Source: Dryocosmus kuriphilus (Eukaryota; Arthropoda; Insecta; Hymenoptera; Cynipidae). Taken from it: DNA of 64,000 nucleotides. The DNA is taken from NCBI GenBank assembly GCA_038277395.1, contig CM076196.1:24724260-24788259 (forward strand), read 5' to 3'. A model generated the notes under the pieces. The model did not search any database, was not told the origin of the DNA, and worked only from the letters and a program-made list of their open reading frames with translations. Positions within the stretch are counted from its first letter, which is position 1, and the number at the start of each line of letters is the position of its first letter. The position numbers and the translations under genes are program-made. Positions 46,151 through 55,606 of the stretch are shown here, one piece after another.

Positions 46151-46577
46151 ACATACATGCAAGCCCATTTCACTTCTTAATATTTTTTTGTGTGTTGCAT
46201 ATTTTGAACAGAAAATAGAATTAAAATAATAGAATTAATTTTTTTTCGTATCTAGCATAGCTTACACGAAAAATGGATTTTTTACAATCTCATCAGAGTA
46301 AGTATTAGATTTATGTCAAATTTAACCTTCGCAGTTTTCATCAAATATCCACGTTTTGAGACACTCTGAGTGAGAAAAAACGGTTTTTACGACGGTGTCT
46401 GTCTGTGTGTTTTTGTTGTTGTTGTCGTCGTCGGCGTCTTTTACCGTGATAACTTTTGAAAGAATCATCAGATTAGATTGCGCTTTGGCACATTTCTTTA
46501 AGGTGTAGAAAGAAAGGACGATTTCATTAACCGGCGGTTTTTGACAAGTGGTTATGGTTTTATAGATCAAAAACGTT
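46151..46577. other. Sequence without clear gene
   Basis: It includes a (GTT)n/(GTC)n-like patch near 46410-46435 and the phrase AGCATAGCTTACACGAAAAA (46254), which resembles the outer part of the adjoining fold-back right arm (near 47070). The 82-codon minus-strand ORF here is probably chance. Confidence 0.4.
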
Positions 46578-47108
46578 TTTCACAAAATTAAAAAACCCAT
46601 TTTCGGGCTAAAATATACAAGATACAAAAAAGAAGTAAGAAGTAAAATTGTTCACCTCAAAAAAATCTACAAATTTTGTTTCAACTATTTTTTGATAAAA
46701 TAGACGGTTTTTGTTTTAATCGAGGAAACGTTATTAAGAATAAAGAACGGTGGTTTCTTGACCAAAAACATCCGAGCGCGAAACGCGAGGTATAATATAT
46801 CGGAGCGCGAAGCGCGACGAACACCAGACCGCGCGCGGTGAGAATCTGCCCGCCAAGCGGGCAGATTTTTTAGTTGTACAACTTTATTTATTATCATTTT
46901 TTTCGTATCTTCAATATTTTGGCAAGAAACCGCAGTTCCTTATTTTTAATAACGTTTTCTCGATTAAAATAAAAACCGTCCATTTTATGAAAAAATGGTT
47001 AAAACATAATTGGTAGATTTTTTTAAGGTGAACAATTTTACTCTATAGGGTTTTTCTTGTATCTCGCATAGTTTAGCCGAAAAATTGATTTCTTGATTTT
47101 GTGAAAAC
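46578..47108. repeat. Fold-back element with GC-rich core
   Basis: Arms of about 190 bp (46578-46765 and 46915-47108) are reverse complements, for example TTTTAATCGAGGAAACGTTA on the left and TAACGTTTTCTCGATTAAAA on the right. The 150 bp core is strikingly GC-rich, with GAGCGCGAAACGCGAG, GAGCGCGAAGCGCGAC and a strong short hairpin. There is no coding capacity. Confidence 0.8.
46843..46872 (+). other. Terminator-shaped hairpin (11 bp stem, CAA loop, T run)
   Basis: AATCTGCCCGC, loop CAA... and GCGGGCAGATT form a perfect 11 bp stem with a three-base loop, followed by TTTTTT. In bacteria this would be an intrinsic terminator. Here it sits at the core of a eukaryotic fold-back element, where a T run could also stop RNA polymerase III. 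Confidence 0.6.
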
Positions 47109-47184
47109 AGCTTTTGCTTTGTATACAACCTAATATCCAAGAGAAAAACATTTTTTAGAATAAACGGCAAAAATGAGGGCCCGC

Positions 47185-47328
47185 GTACTTTGGAGAAGGG
47201 TCTTCCACAGGGATGCATCCTCAGCCCTATCTTATACACAATTTACACTGAATCTTACACAAAATCCTTTATGGTGGCTGCAAACTTCTGGAATACGCAG
47301 ACGACATAGTCCTCTTCTTCTCATCATA
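47185..47328 (+). pseudogene. LINE reverse transcriptase fragment (GLPQGCILSP ... YADDIV)
   Basis: Reading from about 47191, one frame gives LEKGLPQGCILSPILYTIYT, the RT segment before the catalytic loop. A second frame gives LLEYADDIVLFFSS with the catalytic YADD. A frameshift lies between them (near 47275) and the fragment is cut by the mariner at 47327. The sequence resembles Jockey/R1-type RTs. It is about 145 bp long with no further RT motifs. Confidence 0.75.
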
Positions 47329-48283
47329 CGAGGCACGTCCAGAAAGTAAGTGTACTCAATTTATGTAGGCTTAAAAAAAAAGTATTAAAACAAAAACATA
47401 GTTGGTTACCCTTGTACATATGTAAGTTATTTTTCGACATAGTCACCATCCATCTCGATGCAAGTGGTGAGCCGCGGGATCAATTTTTTGATGCCTGCCT
47501 CGAAGAAGTCTCCCGCCAGCTCTTTTTCCCACTTCTCCACCTCCCCCGTCACCTCCTCGTCTGTTGAAAACTTATTTCCACCCATGTGCACCTTTAGGGA
47601 AGTGAAGAGATGGAAATCTGAAGGGGCCAGGTCGGGAGAATACGGGGGGTGGTTCAAAATATCCCATCCAAAAGAGTCCAGGAGTTGCTTCGTGGTGTTG
47701 GCCATGTGAGGTTTGTCATTGTCATGCAGCAGGTAGACTCCCTTCGTCAGCATGCCCTTCCTTTTATTCTGAATCGCCCTTTTCAATTTTTTCAGCTTTT
47801 CACAGTATCTTGCCACGTTAATGATCTCCCCGTGAGACAGATATTCAATTAAAATTATGCCTTTATGGTCCCAAAACACGGATGCATAAGTTCGTCAGCC
47901 ACAATTGAAGGTCCTCCGCTCCTCTGATCGTCATGCACGGAAGTACGGCCATTTTTAAATTCGCGACACCACTTGTACACACGCGTACGATTCATAGCTC
48001 CATTACCGTAAACAGTTTTCACCTCATTATAAATCTCAACTGGAGCTTTTCCCTTCACGACGGGGTAGCGAATGACGGCGCGAATTTCGCACTTGGCGGG
48101 AAGTACGATCGACATTTTTCGCGAGAGACGCTACTGGGTCAAGAGTTTTCCACACACTAACCTCGGATTGGTCTCGTTTTGAAGGGGAGGGGTCAGGCTA
48201 CGCGACAGTGTTGCCAACATGTCGAAAAAGTTTTCCCTACAGCTGTGAGAGTACCAGCACACTTACTTTCTGGACGTGCCTCG
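47329..48283 (-). mobile_element. mariner transposon with internal deletion
   Basis: The 955 bp element has identical 25 bp terminal inverted repeats beginning CGAGGCACGTCCAGAAAGTA and a TA duplication (47327-47328 and 48284-48285). It is inserted in the LINE RT fragment. A full mariner is about 1.3 kb; the missing 350 bp come from the middle of the transposase. Confidence 0.93.
47427..48115 (-). pseudogene. mariner transposase, internally deleted and frameshifted
   Basis: From ATG at 48115 the N-terminal helix-turn-helix half is present (VYKWCREFKNGRTSVHDDQR). At about 47885 it jumps, in another frame, to FWDHKGIILIEYL of the catalytic half. About 115 residues that should contain the first catalytic aspartate (the T-G-D-E-T-W region) are lost. 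The second aspartate (LLHDNDKPH) and the third (YSPDLAPSDFHLF), spaced as in DD34D mariners, remain. The N-terminal DNA-binding part could still bind the ends, but cleavage is impossible. Loss of the middle with both ends intact is a common fate of mariners. Confidence 0.92.
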
Positions 48284-48285
48284 TA

Positions 48286-48905
48286 TGAGGCCAGATATGG
48301 ATTTTAGACTTCCATACAACAAATTCCAGCAATACTAAGAGTTCGAACGAAAAAGCGAAAACACCGTTGGATTCGTCTCTAAAATGCCCAGGTGTGACTT
48401 TTTTTATTTGTTTTAAAAACAATTTTTTTAACAATTGTTGTGTTTTTTAATGTTCCGCACAAGCTAAGAGTCCGGTCGAAAAATCTGGGCATTCTGGAGA
48501 CGAATCCAACGGTGTTTTCGCTTTTTCGATCGAACTCTTAGTTTTGCTGGAATTTTTTGTGGGAGTCTCAAATCCATATCTGGCCTCATATATGGATGTG
48601 TCGTCACTCAGGGAACATGATAAGATTGTTATCAATATGTTTTTGTCACTTTGCAACTTCGGAACAGAATCTTTTTTACCCACCGAGTATGATATATCGT
48701 CGAAAGTTTGCATAAGTGTATAAATTGTTGTAAAAAATTTTACAAAAATTGTTGCTAACGCTTTATTTGTTTAAAAAATTGTTTAAAAGAAAAACAAAAA
48801 AGTCGCACCTGGGCATTCTGGAGGCAAATCCAACGTTGTTTTCGGTTTTTAGATCGGACTTTTAGTTTCGCTGAAATTTTTTGTGGAAGTCTCAAATCCA
48901 TATTT
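48286..48905. repeat. Hairpin repeat: inverted pair plus a third direct copy
   Basis: The segment 48286-48400 (AAAACACCGTTGGATTCGTC) is inverted at 48470-48600 (GACGAATCCAACGGTGTTTT). A third, diverged copy in the second orientation lies at 48800-48905 (CAAATCCAACGTTGTTTTCG). All three end at CAAATCCATAT or its complement. There is no gene; the 88-codon minus ORF at 48447-48713 lies within the repeat. Confidence 0.8.
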
Positions 48906-48954
48906 ATAGCAAACTTCAGGGCCTTTAAATTACGAGCATGTGTTACGTGCCCTA

Positions 48955-49625
48955 GTTTGTAATATAATGTGCCGCCTTGTGGTCCTCCTCAAGACATCGC
49001 CAGCAGCACTTGCTGCGATCTTCTGCCGCACACTCTCGGGCAACGTGTCCGAAAGCATGGCACCTGTAGCACCGGGTTCCCGCGCCGTGCGCCTTCATTC
49101 GGCGTTTCACCCACCCGACCTTAAGTCGGGCCGTTCTCTCCAACTTAGCAGCAACGGCCGTATCCAGCTCAAAAAAAGCTAGGATGCAGCCTCTGCAGAT
49201 TCTCTTGGTGAGGTTGACCCTTGGTGTAGAAACAATCTGGTCTCCCAAGGCTGCCCTCACCGCTGTCTCCACGTCAGCAGCCTCCGTAGTCTCAACTAGG
49301 TCGTAGACTACGATCTGCGCCCTTGGGACGAAGTGTCGAACTCTTCCGACATCTCCAAGGGCCTTCGAGGTGGCATCCCCGAAGTGCTGCCGCTCCTCTA
49401 CCTTGGCGCCCACCTCAATGAGGACGTCCCCCGTCCTCGTCTACCGGATCGCCTTGACGTTTACGCCGTGTTCTTCTGGCTTCACCTTCTTTTGGATGTC
49501 CTTCAGGACATCCGCATACCTCATCCCTGGGCCTGGCGCGATCGTCGTGGCCTCCCGGGGTACTTTCCTCTTCATCTTCTTGGGGGCTCCTTGCACCTTA
49601 GCGCATTATCCCTTCTTGACATCCC
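48955..49625 (-). pseudogene. R1-type LINE gag (ORF1) fragment with CCHC knuckles
   Basis: The minus strand encodes, from 49600, KKMKRKVPREATT, then MRYADVLKDIQKKVKPEE, a single TAG near 49445, and an open stretch 49413-48955. That stretch ends in a CX2CX4HX4C knuckle (CYRCHAFGHVAREC) and a second knuckle (CWRCLEEDHKAAHY) whose last cysteine has become tyrosine. This layout is typical of R1/Jockey-group gag proteins, which bind element RNA. The fragment is cut at both ends. Its GC content is well above its surroundings. It is bounded by two patches shared with 22.4-23.15 kb. Confidence 0.82.
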
Positions 49626-49644
49626 TTTCTTCTCAGGCTGTAAC

Positions 49645-49741
49645 CTTGTGAATAGATTTATTTTCTATTGCGGTAATATATACATAATTCTTTATTTAAA
49701 ACGTTTAAAATTAACACTGTAAATGATTTAATTAATATGCA
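49645..49741 (-). repeat. Shared patch, inverted partner of 22410-22505
   Basis: Read on the minus strand, TTAATTAAATCATTTACA followed by TTACCGCAATA and AAATAAATCT matches 22418-22495 with small differences. A second shared patch lies at 48922-48968. Confidence 0.7.
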
Positions 49742-50812
49742 TGCCCTCCCTCCTCTATGGGACGCGTGAACTCCTCTACTCCTTATAACGGGGAATTAAA
49801 TTTTCCTGCCTAAGGAGAAGGTGAGTTCGGACCTGGCCGCGGTGAGGAGGCCTAAGACCTCCCGCGGATAACAACGACCCGGACGCCGCAACGAGGACGA
49901 CTCTTACGGGTAGGAGTTGATGGATAGTAGGATGGAACTATCAGCATAAATTTGACTAAGCAGCGAACATCGAGTGGCACTCGGTTCCTGTATCAGCCCC
50001 TAAGCCAAGGCGTGAACTACCGTGTTGAAGCCTGAGTGTTACCAAGGAATGGTGACTCCTATGGTGTCCTGGGATACCGGGCAACCTCCCAGTGTAAAAG
50101 TGCCTTATCCCCACAAGCGGGCTAAACGGGTGACTTCAATGACACCCGCCATGAACACTGCATCTCCTATTGAGAAGATGGTGACAAACGATGGTGATAA
50201 ATCACCTTTCACTCCACAAGGGGCTGATGCGGATCCTAGTACCTCGAGTGGTACAGCTGGCAATGAGACTTCAATTAGTCACATTAACGAAGCCAAAGAC
50301 ACTGAGAACGATGGGACCGTGGTAGGCCCCAAGAAACGAGAATATAGTACCGCTGCCAGGAGGAGGTACCAACGCCAGCAGCTTAAGCTGCAGCGCGAGG
50401 AGGCTCCTAAACCTGAGACTCCAAAACGGTCTCGATCTGATGGCGGTACTCCTAATCAGGAGCAAGCAATGGCCGTAGAAACGGCTCTCGACAAGATGAT
50501 CGCCGAGGTAAAACCTGGCGACATTATCCCGAGAGTTGAGGCTTCCGGGAAGAGACAGCACATCACATACTATATGAATGTGATGTGCTAATAAGTCCCG
50601 GAATGAAGCATTTCGGAAATCACTTCTGCGAACCAGATAATTTCGTAGATATTCCATATACGGCGATATACGCATATATGGAGGAAACCGGCCTCCTTAG
50701 AGAGGCTTAGTTTTAAGGGCAAAGTACAATAGGTTACATTAGTTAACATCAGTGCTGTGGGACCTGAGTGACCTTGCCCATCTGAAATATTAATAATAAT
50801 AATAAAGTAATA
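49742..50812 (+). mobile_element. Internally deleted I-like LINE, copy 1, TAA-repeat tail
   Basis: A GC-rich 5' leader (49742-50021) leads into an ORF1-like frame (50022-50591). This runs straight into a 3' UTR ending CTGAAATAT and (TAA)n at 50788-50810. TAA-repeat tails are typical of I-clade LINEs. The endonuclease and RT that should lie between ORF1 and the tail are absent. The second copy shares the same junction. Confidence 0.7.
50022..50591 (+). CDS. ORF1-like protein of the I-like element (possibly truncated)
   Basis: The 189-residue frame is open from ATG 50022 (a second start is at 50151, MNTASPIEKMV). It is rich in Pro, Ser, Thr, Lys and Glu and contains a basic patch STAARRRYQRQQLKLQRE near residues 110-127 and PKRSRSDGGTPNQEQA near 135-150. 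It ends YYMNVMC, immediately before a second in-frame stop (TAATAA). It resembles the N-terminal part of insect LINE ORF1 proteins in composition only; I see no zinc knuckle. Copy 2 is broken by a TGA and a deletion. Whether the protein is made is unknown. Confidence 0.5.
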   Translation: MLKPECYQGMVTPMVSWDTGQPPSVKVPYPHKRAKRVTSMTPAMNTASPIEKMVTNDGDKSPFTPQGADADPSTSSGTAGNETSISHINEAKDTENDGTVVGPKKREYSTAARRRYQRQQLKLQREEAPKPETPKRSRSDGGTPNQEQAMAVETALDKMIAEVKPGDIIPRVEASGKRQHITYYMNVMC

Positions 50813-51448
50813 CTGCATCTCTTCTTGAGAAGATGGAGACCAACGAAGGTGATAAATCACCTTTAACTCCACAAGGGGTTGATGCGGTTCCTAGTACCTC
50901 GAGTAGTGCAGCTGGTAATGAGACATGAATTAGTCGCATTAACGAAGCCAAAGCCACTGAGAACGATGGGACCATAGTAGGCCCCAAGAAACGAAAATAC
51001 AGTACCGCCGCCAGAAGGAGGTACCAACCCCAGCAGCGCGAGGAGGCTCCTAAGCCTGAGACCCCAAAACGTCTCGATCTGATGGCGGTACTCTTAATCA
51101 GGAGCAAGCAATGGCCGTAGAAACGGCTCTCGACAAGATGATCGCCGAGGTAAAACCTGGCGACATTATCCCGAGATTTGAGGCTTCCGGGAAGAGACAG
51201 CACGTCACATACTATATGAATGTGATGTGCTAATAAGTCTCGGAATGAAGCATTTCGGAAATCACTTCTGCGAACCAGATAATTTCGTAGATATTCCATA
51301 TACGGCGATTTACGCATATATGGAGGAAACCGGCCTCCTTAGAGAGGCTTAGTTTTAAGGGCAAAGTACAATAGGTTACATTAGTTAACCTCAGTGCTAT
51401 GGGACTTGATTGACCCTGCCCATCTGAAATAATAGTAATAATAATTGT
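50813..51448 (+). mobile_element. Internally deleted I-like LINE, copy 2, 5'-truncated
   Basis: It begins with CTGCATCTC, equivalent to 50159, directly after the TAA tail of copy 1. It follows copy 1 to the tail at 51425-51445 (AATAATAGTAATAATAA). The ORF1 frame has a stop near 50928 and a deletion near 51030. It shares the ORF1-to-3'-UTR junction of copy 1. Confidence 0.78.
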
Positions 51449-51459
51449 AAGTAAAATAT

Positions 51460-51835
51460 GTCGATCTTTCAGACAATTTATTGTAGAATGTAGAATAAAT
51501 CAAACGAATATATGATGAAAAAAATCCAATTTAATAGTCACAAAGGTCCTTGACAAATTTCTTCAACGTTTCGACACACATTGCGGGTCATCATCAGGAA
51601 GATTTAAAAGATTAATAATATCTACAAAAAAAAAGGAAAAAAAATTCGTAGTGATAATCGAAGAAAAAAGATGGATACAGAATTTGGAAAAAACTTTATG
51701 AACATACCTGAAGATGTTAAAACATTGTTTGTTGCAAAAATCAAAAAAATGAGGATTTAACCTCAAATAACTCAAGAGACATATCGATGAACAAAGAGTA
51801 GTCGTATTAAAACTCAACTGATATGACAAGTCACT
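51460..51835 (-). mobile_element. Isolated Penelope-type pLTR with hammerhead-like core
   Basis: A solitary terminal-repeat-like segment lies between the I-like copies and the next pLTR. It contains a canonical hammerhead-like core and no RT. The 88-codon minus-strand ORF overlapping it is probably chance. Confidence 0.5.
51562..51600 (-). ncRNA. Hammerhead-like motif, canonical core
   Basis: The minus strand reads CUGAUGA, one U, stem GAC/GUC around an eleven-base loop, then GAAACGUUG. Confidence 0.45.
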
Positions 51836-51844
51836 GATTAAGAG

Positions 51845-52465
51845 AAAGTCCGATGTATTTCCTTCACATTCATAATCGATGTTAAGTTTGCAATCCTAGT
51901 TTTGCATATATAACATAATCGAGGAGAGATTTTAAGTGCTCATAATCGATTTAACGTCCAGGAATAGAAATTGTAGAAAGAAAAATATCAACGCATTCAG
52001 ACCAAAATAATTTTAATGTTACTTTTCGTCAACTCCGCCGAGAGACCTCATCAGACAATAATATAATAGTAAAATCTAAAGAAAATACAAAATTCACCTT
52101 AGAAATAAGAGTACACATCATAAATTAGGAGTAAAAAGATTATGCAAGGTAAAAACTTACCAAAAATATGTTAAGTTAAAATTTTGGAGTCATGTTGTCA
52201 AGAAAGACTCAGAACAGACTTTGAAAATTTTGTTAGAGAATAAAAAGGTTGTCAATTACGTCAGTACCCAAATACATCTAAAAAATATAATAAGCCTGAG
52301 AAAAATAAGTAAAATTTAGAAAACTTGAAAAAATTTTTTATTTTAGGTTAGGTTTGTTTTTAGTATGTAAGAAATAAGAAAGTTACCTTGTAAGAATTAG
52401 AAAAAATTAGAAAAAAACGGATGACAATAAAATTGAAAGGCCAATAATAGCCATTGTAAATTAAT
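51845..52465 (-). mobile_element. pLTR of PLE-5, outer part (inverted relative to 60960-61580)
   Basis: The segment is the reverse complement of the PLE-6 terminal repeat (for example CTAGTTTTGCATATATAA against TTATATATGCAAAACTAG near 61545). It was cut by the PLE-3 copy 2 insertion at 52476 and continues at 55607. Confidence 0.82.
52020..52058 (-). ncRNA. Hammerhead-like motif, canonical core (PLE-5 pLTR)
   Basis: The minus strand reads CUGAUGA, one G, stem GUC/GAC around a longer loop, then GAAAAG. The base after GAAA is A instead of the usual C. Confidence 0.45.
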
Positions 52466-52530
52466 TAGATAAACATTAAATAAAAACCATTTTCGACACT
52501 TCCAGAATATGATATGAATATGTTATTATT

Positions 52531-52572
52531 GACGTTTCGTCATTTAATAATGAAATGACCTGTTCAGAATAC
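52531..52572 (-). ncRNA. Hammerhead-like motif with mutated core (PLE-3 copy 2)
   Basis: It equals the motif at 36880-36914 but reads CUGAACA, so G8 (the general acid position) is C while C3 is unchanged. It is predicted to be inactive. Confidence 0.4.
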
Positions 52573-53294
52573 AGATGTTATCGATCTAATGGAAGTATGT
52601 AATGTATAATACGATAGTAGAATAAAAATATATAAATATAAGAAAATTGACTTACTAAAAGTGTTGCGTAGTATTCAATCCATCTTTTACCATTTGATTT
52701 TATACGGAAGAAGACGAAAAAAGGTGTTGCGACGATTGGAGTAAATTTGTACAGTTTGTCAATAGAATCAAAATAATTAAAATTTGTAATTGGTCCAAAA
52801 AAAATTTTTGTAATCCCATAATTGTATCTGTATAAATAGTGATAAAAGCCATGTGATAAGAAGGATAAAAGTGTAAATTTATAGATTAAGCAAAGTGGAA
52901 TAGAAATTGTTTTAGGTTATTGTAAGAAAACACATATAGTTTGATTTAGGAAATTGTAAGAGAACATAAATAGAGAGGCTTACCTGACAGAAAAAATGAA
53001 AAAAGAGAAGTCAGTGTTATTAAATCCATGGTGAATTTATATCAATTGTTATAAAATAGAAGTAAAAAGATTGAATCCTTGATGGAACGAGGCATCGTAT
53101 ACCTCGCCATCGTGGAAAACTGCAAACACTGATGTGATAAACATGGGTTGGCCATGGACAACAAGAAGGAAGTGAGAAAGGGACAGAAGGTCATAGAAGG
53201 AGAACAAGATATGATAGAAAAGGAAAGAGAAAAAGAGTGGAAGTGGGAAATTAAAAATTATAATTCTGCTAATATAAGAAACATAGAGATTATA

Positions 53295-55507
53295 TTAAAA
53301 TATGTTACTCAAGAACATATCATAAACTGGATTGTAAAAGTTTAGGTCTGTTATTTTATTTAATGCTTTTTCCCCTTCTTTCTTAATGTAAACAATTTCC
53401 ATAAAAATTCTCCTATAATAATTCTGCTCTTTATGTAAAATAGTAATGTCATTCCAATATATAGCTGTAGAGTCACTATTATGTAAAGAATGAATATGCT
53501 TTGCAATTTCTCTATGGTTTATTTCACAATGATTTATGTTATTATGATGTTCGTCTCTTCTAGTTTTTAAGGATCTTTTTGTTTGACCTATGTAAGATTG
53601 TCCACAAGAACAGTTAAGTTTATATACCACATTACAATTTTCTAATTTCTCCAAAGAATCTTTATATAATTTTATAAAATAATTAAATTTTGAATCAATT
53701 CTGAATATTGTGGAAATATTGTAGCGTGAAAATAGTCTACGAATTGGATATGAAATTTGAGGATAAAAGTTAAATGATACAAATGTTTTTTTAGATTCAA
53801 TAATAGGAGGATTATTAGTTATAGAATTTGTGGTGTTAACATTATTATTATTTAATTGAAATAGTCTAGAATGAATATGTCTGTTACTAAATTGTTCAGG
53901 ATAATTGTTGTACCATAAGATTTTTTTAATAAAATTAATATTATCATGATGAAATTTTTTATCTGAAAGTAAGATTGCAGAATCAGTAATATTTTTAATA
54001 ATATTGATTTTATGTTGAATATGATAATTAGAGTTAAAATTTAAGAGTCTACCAGAGTATCTTTGTTTTCTATACCAATTCGTAGAAATGTTACCTAATT
54101 CGTCTCTAAAAATTTGAATATTAAAGAAATATATATTTTTATCAGATTCATTTTCAAAGGTAAATTGTAGTCTGTTATGATAACTGTTAAATTTAGAAAT
54201 AATTTCAGAAATTTTATCTTTTGGAACAATTAAAAAAGTATCATCGACATAACGGAAGAAGGAAAAAATTTTAAAGTTGAATTTTTTGAAAACATTATGT
54301 TCTAAATCTTGTAGAAAATTTCTTCATATAAGACCATCTATTATTTATACCAGAAAGGACGAGATCTAATGGAATATTAGTGAATAAAGAAGAAACATCT
54401 AAGGAAAGAAAAACATGATTATCTGGAATTTTTAAATTGATAATATCATTGCGGAAAGTGATGGAATTTTTTACAAAGGAGTTTAGTTTAGGTATGGATT
54501 TAGAAAGAATATTGTTGATAAATTTTGAAAGAAAATATGTAGTTGTGTTAATATAGGAAGCAACAGGTCTGAGAGGAATGTTATCTTTATGGATTTTTGG
54601 AAGACCATACATCCTAGCTAAATTGGTATTTGAGACACAAAGTAAATTTTTATTAATATCTTTAAAATATCCTTTTTTTTGTCCAGTCTTTTATAAAAGA
54701 AGAAGTTGAATTTTGTAATTTTGTTAGAGGATTAGAATTTAATTGAGTATAAGTATTAGAATCGCAAAGCATTGAATTCATCTTTGAAAAGTATGAAGAT
54801 TTATCGAGAAGAACGGTGACATTTCCGTTATCGGCTCGAGTCGCAAGGATATCTGGATTATTTTTGAAAAAATTTTTGGCAATTTTAATATTTTGTGCAA
54901 TTTTTCTATCAGTACAAGAGATTCTATTGGGTTTTTTTAAATAGTTAGAAGTGAGACAAAGAACTTTATGTCTAAATTCATTTCTTCATTCTAAGGGTAT
55001 TTTATCCAAATTCAACTCCAAATCTTTTATGATCTTTTATGAGGTTGTTTTTGTTAGTTCTAAAACTAGAGCTAAATTTTTCTCCTAGTCGAATTGTATC
55101 TATTACATTATCAGGAATTATCTTATCTGACAAGTTTAATAACCAAGGATCAAAAGGTTCAAATTTGTGGTTATTGATAGAAGACACATTTGAATTAATA
55201 GACTGAAGTTTCTGAAATTTATTATTAAGAATTATTTCTTTTTTATAGTTATGATTATTATTAGAATGTTCAATTTCGTAAGTGAAAATAGCAAAATCTA
55301 GTTTGACATTGAAATTTTAATTTTGTTTTTTGTAATTTCAAATTGGTTATGTAAAAATTTTAAGAGATTGTGTATATCTTTAATAACAATATTTCTGATC
55401 TGGTTATTCAACTTGTCAGTGACAAGTTTAAGTTTTTTGTTGCAAGAATTACTATACATGTGTAAATTATTTATGTTGTGTGTACAATTTGTGATATGTT
55501 TATTCAT
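53295..55507 (-). pseudogene. PLE-3 copy 2 protein remains: N-terminal domain, RT, GIY-YIG
   Basis: Compared with copy 1, the N-terminus is cut at about 55507 (HITNCTHNINNLHMYS is the first matching part). The RT has MYGLPKIHKDNIPLRPVASY near 54610 and motif A LSLDVSSLFTNIPL near 54400. A deletion at about 54320 joins motif A to the segment before YVDD and so removes the GxxMGS region; the catalytic YVDD remains near 54245. The GIY-YIG domain is open over 53654-53295 (CNVVYKLNCSCGQSYIGQTK; E in RIFMEIVYIKKEGE). The endonuclease alone still looks intact. Confidence 0.87.
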
Positions 55508-55606
55508 ATCATAGTCTGGATTTGTCGAAAATGGTTTTTATTTACATTAATTCCCAGACGTTAAATAATCAAGAAGGAAAATTCGATCTTTCCTTAATAT
55601 TTTATA

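Larger units (their letters stand above)
52477..55606 (-). mobile_element. PLE-3 copy 2, complete insertion with 11 bp duplication
   Basis: It is flanked by TAGATAAACAT (52466-52476 and 55607-55617). The uninterrupted site (TTAATTAGATAAACATTGTG in complement) is present near 61008-61030. It contains a pLTR at 52477-53262, coding sequence on the minus strand (55507-53295) and a short inverted pLTR end at 55508-55606. It is 3130 bp long. Confidence 0.9.

Noticed and set aside
46322..46570. 82-codon minus ORF with DDDNNN run
   Set aside because: The run comes from a GTT/GTC simple repeat; there is no domain and no splice context.
46843..46872. Functional bacterial terminator or horizontally transferred bacterial gene end
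   Set aside because: No bacterial coding sequence is nearby and the hairpin lies inside a eukaryotic fold-back element; reported only as a structure.
48447..48713. 88-codon minus ORF
   Set aside because: It lies in the inverted hairpin repeat and its translation is partly shared with the neighbouring copy, so it is repeat-derived.
51563..51829. 88-codon minus ORF
   Set aside because: It overlaps a Penelope-type terminal repeat with a ribozyme-like core, and the translation has no protein-like pattern.
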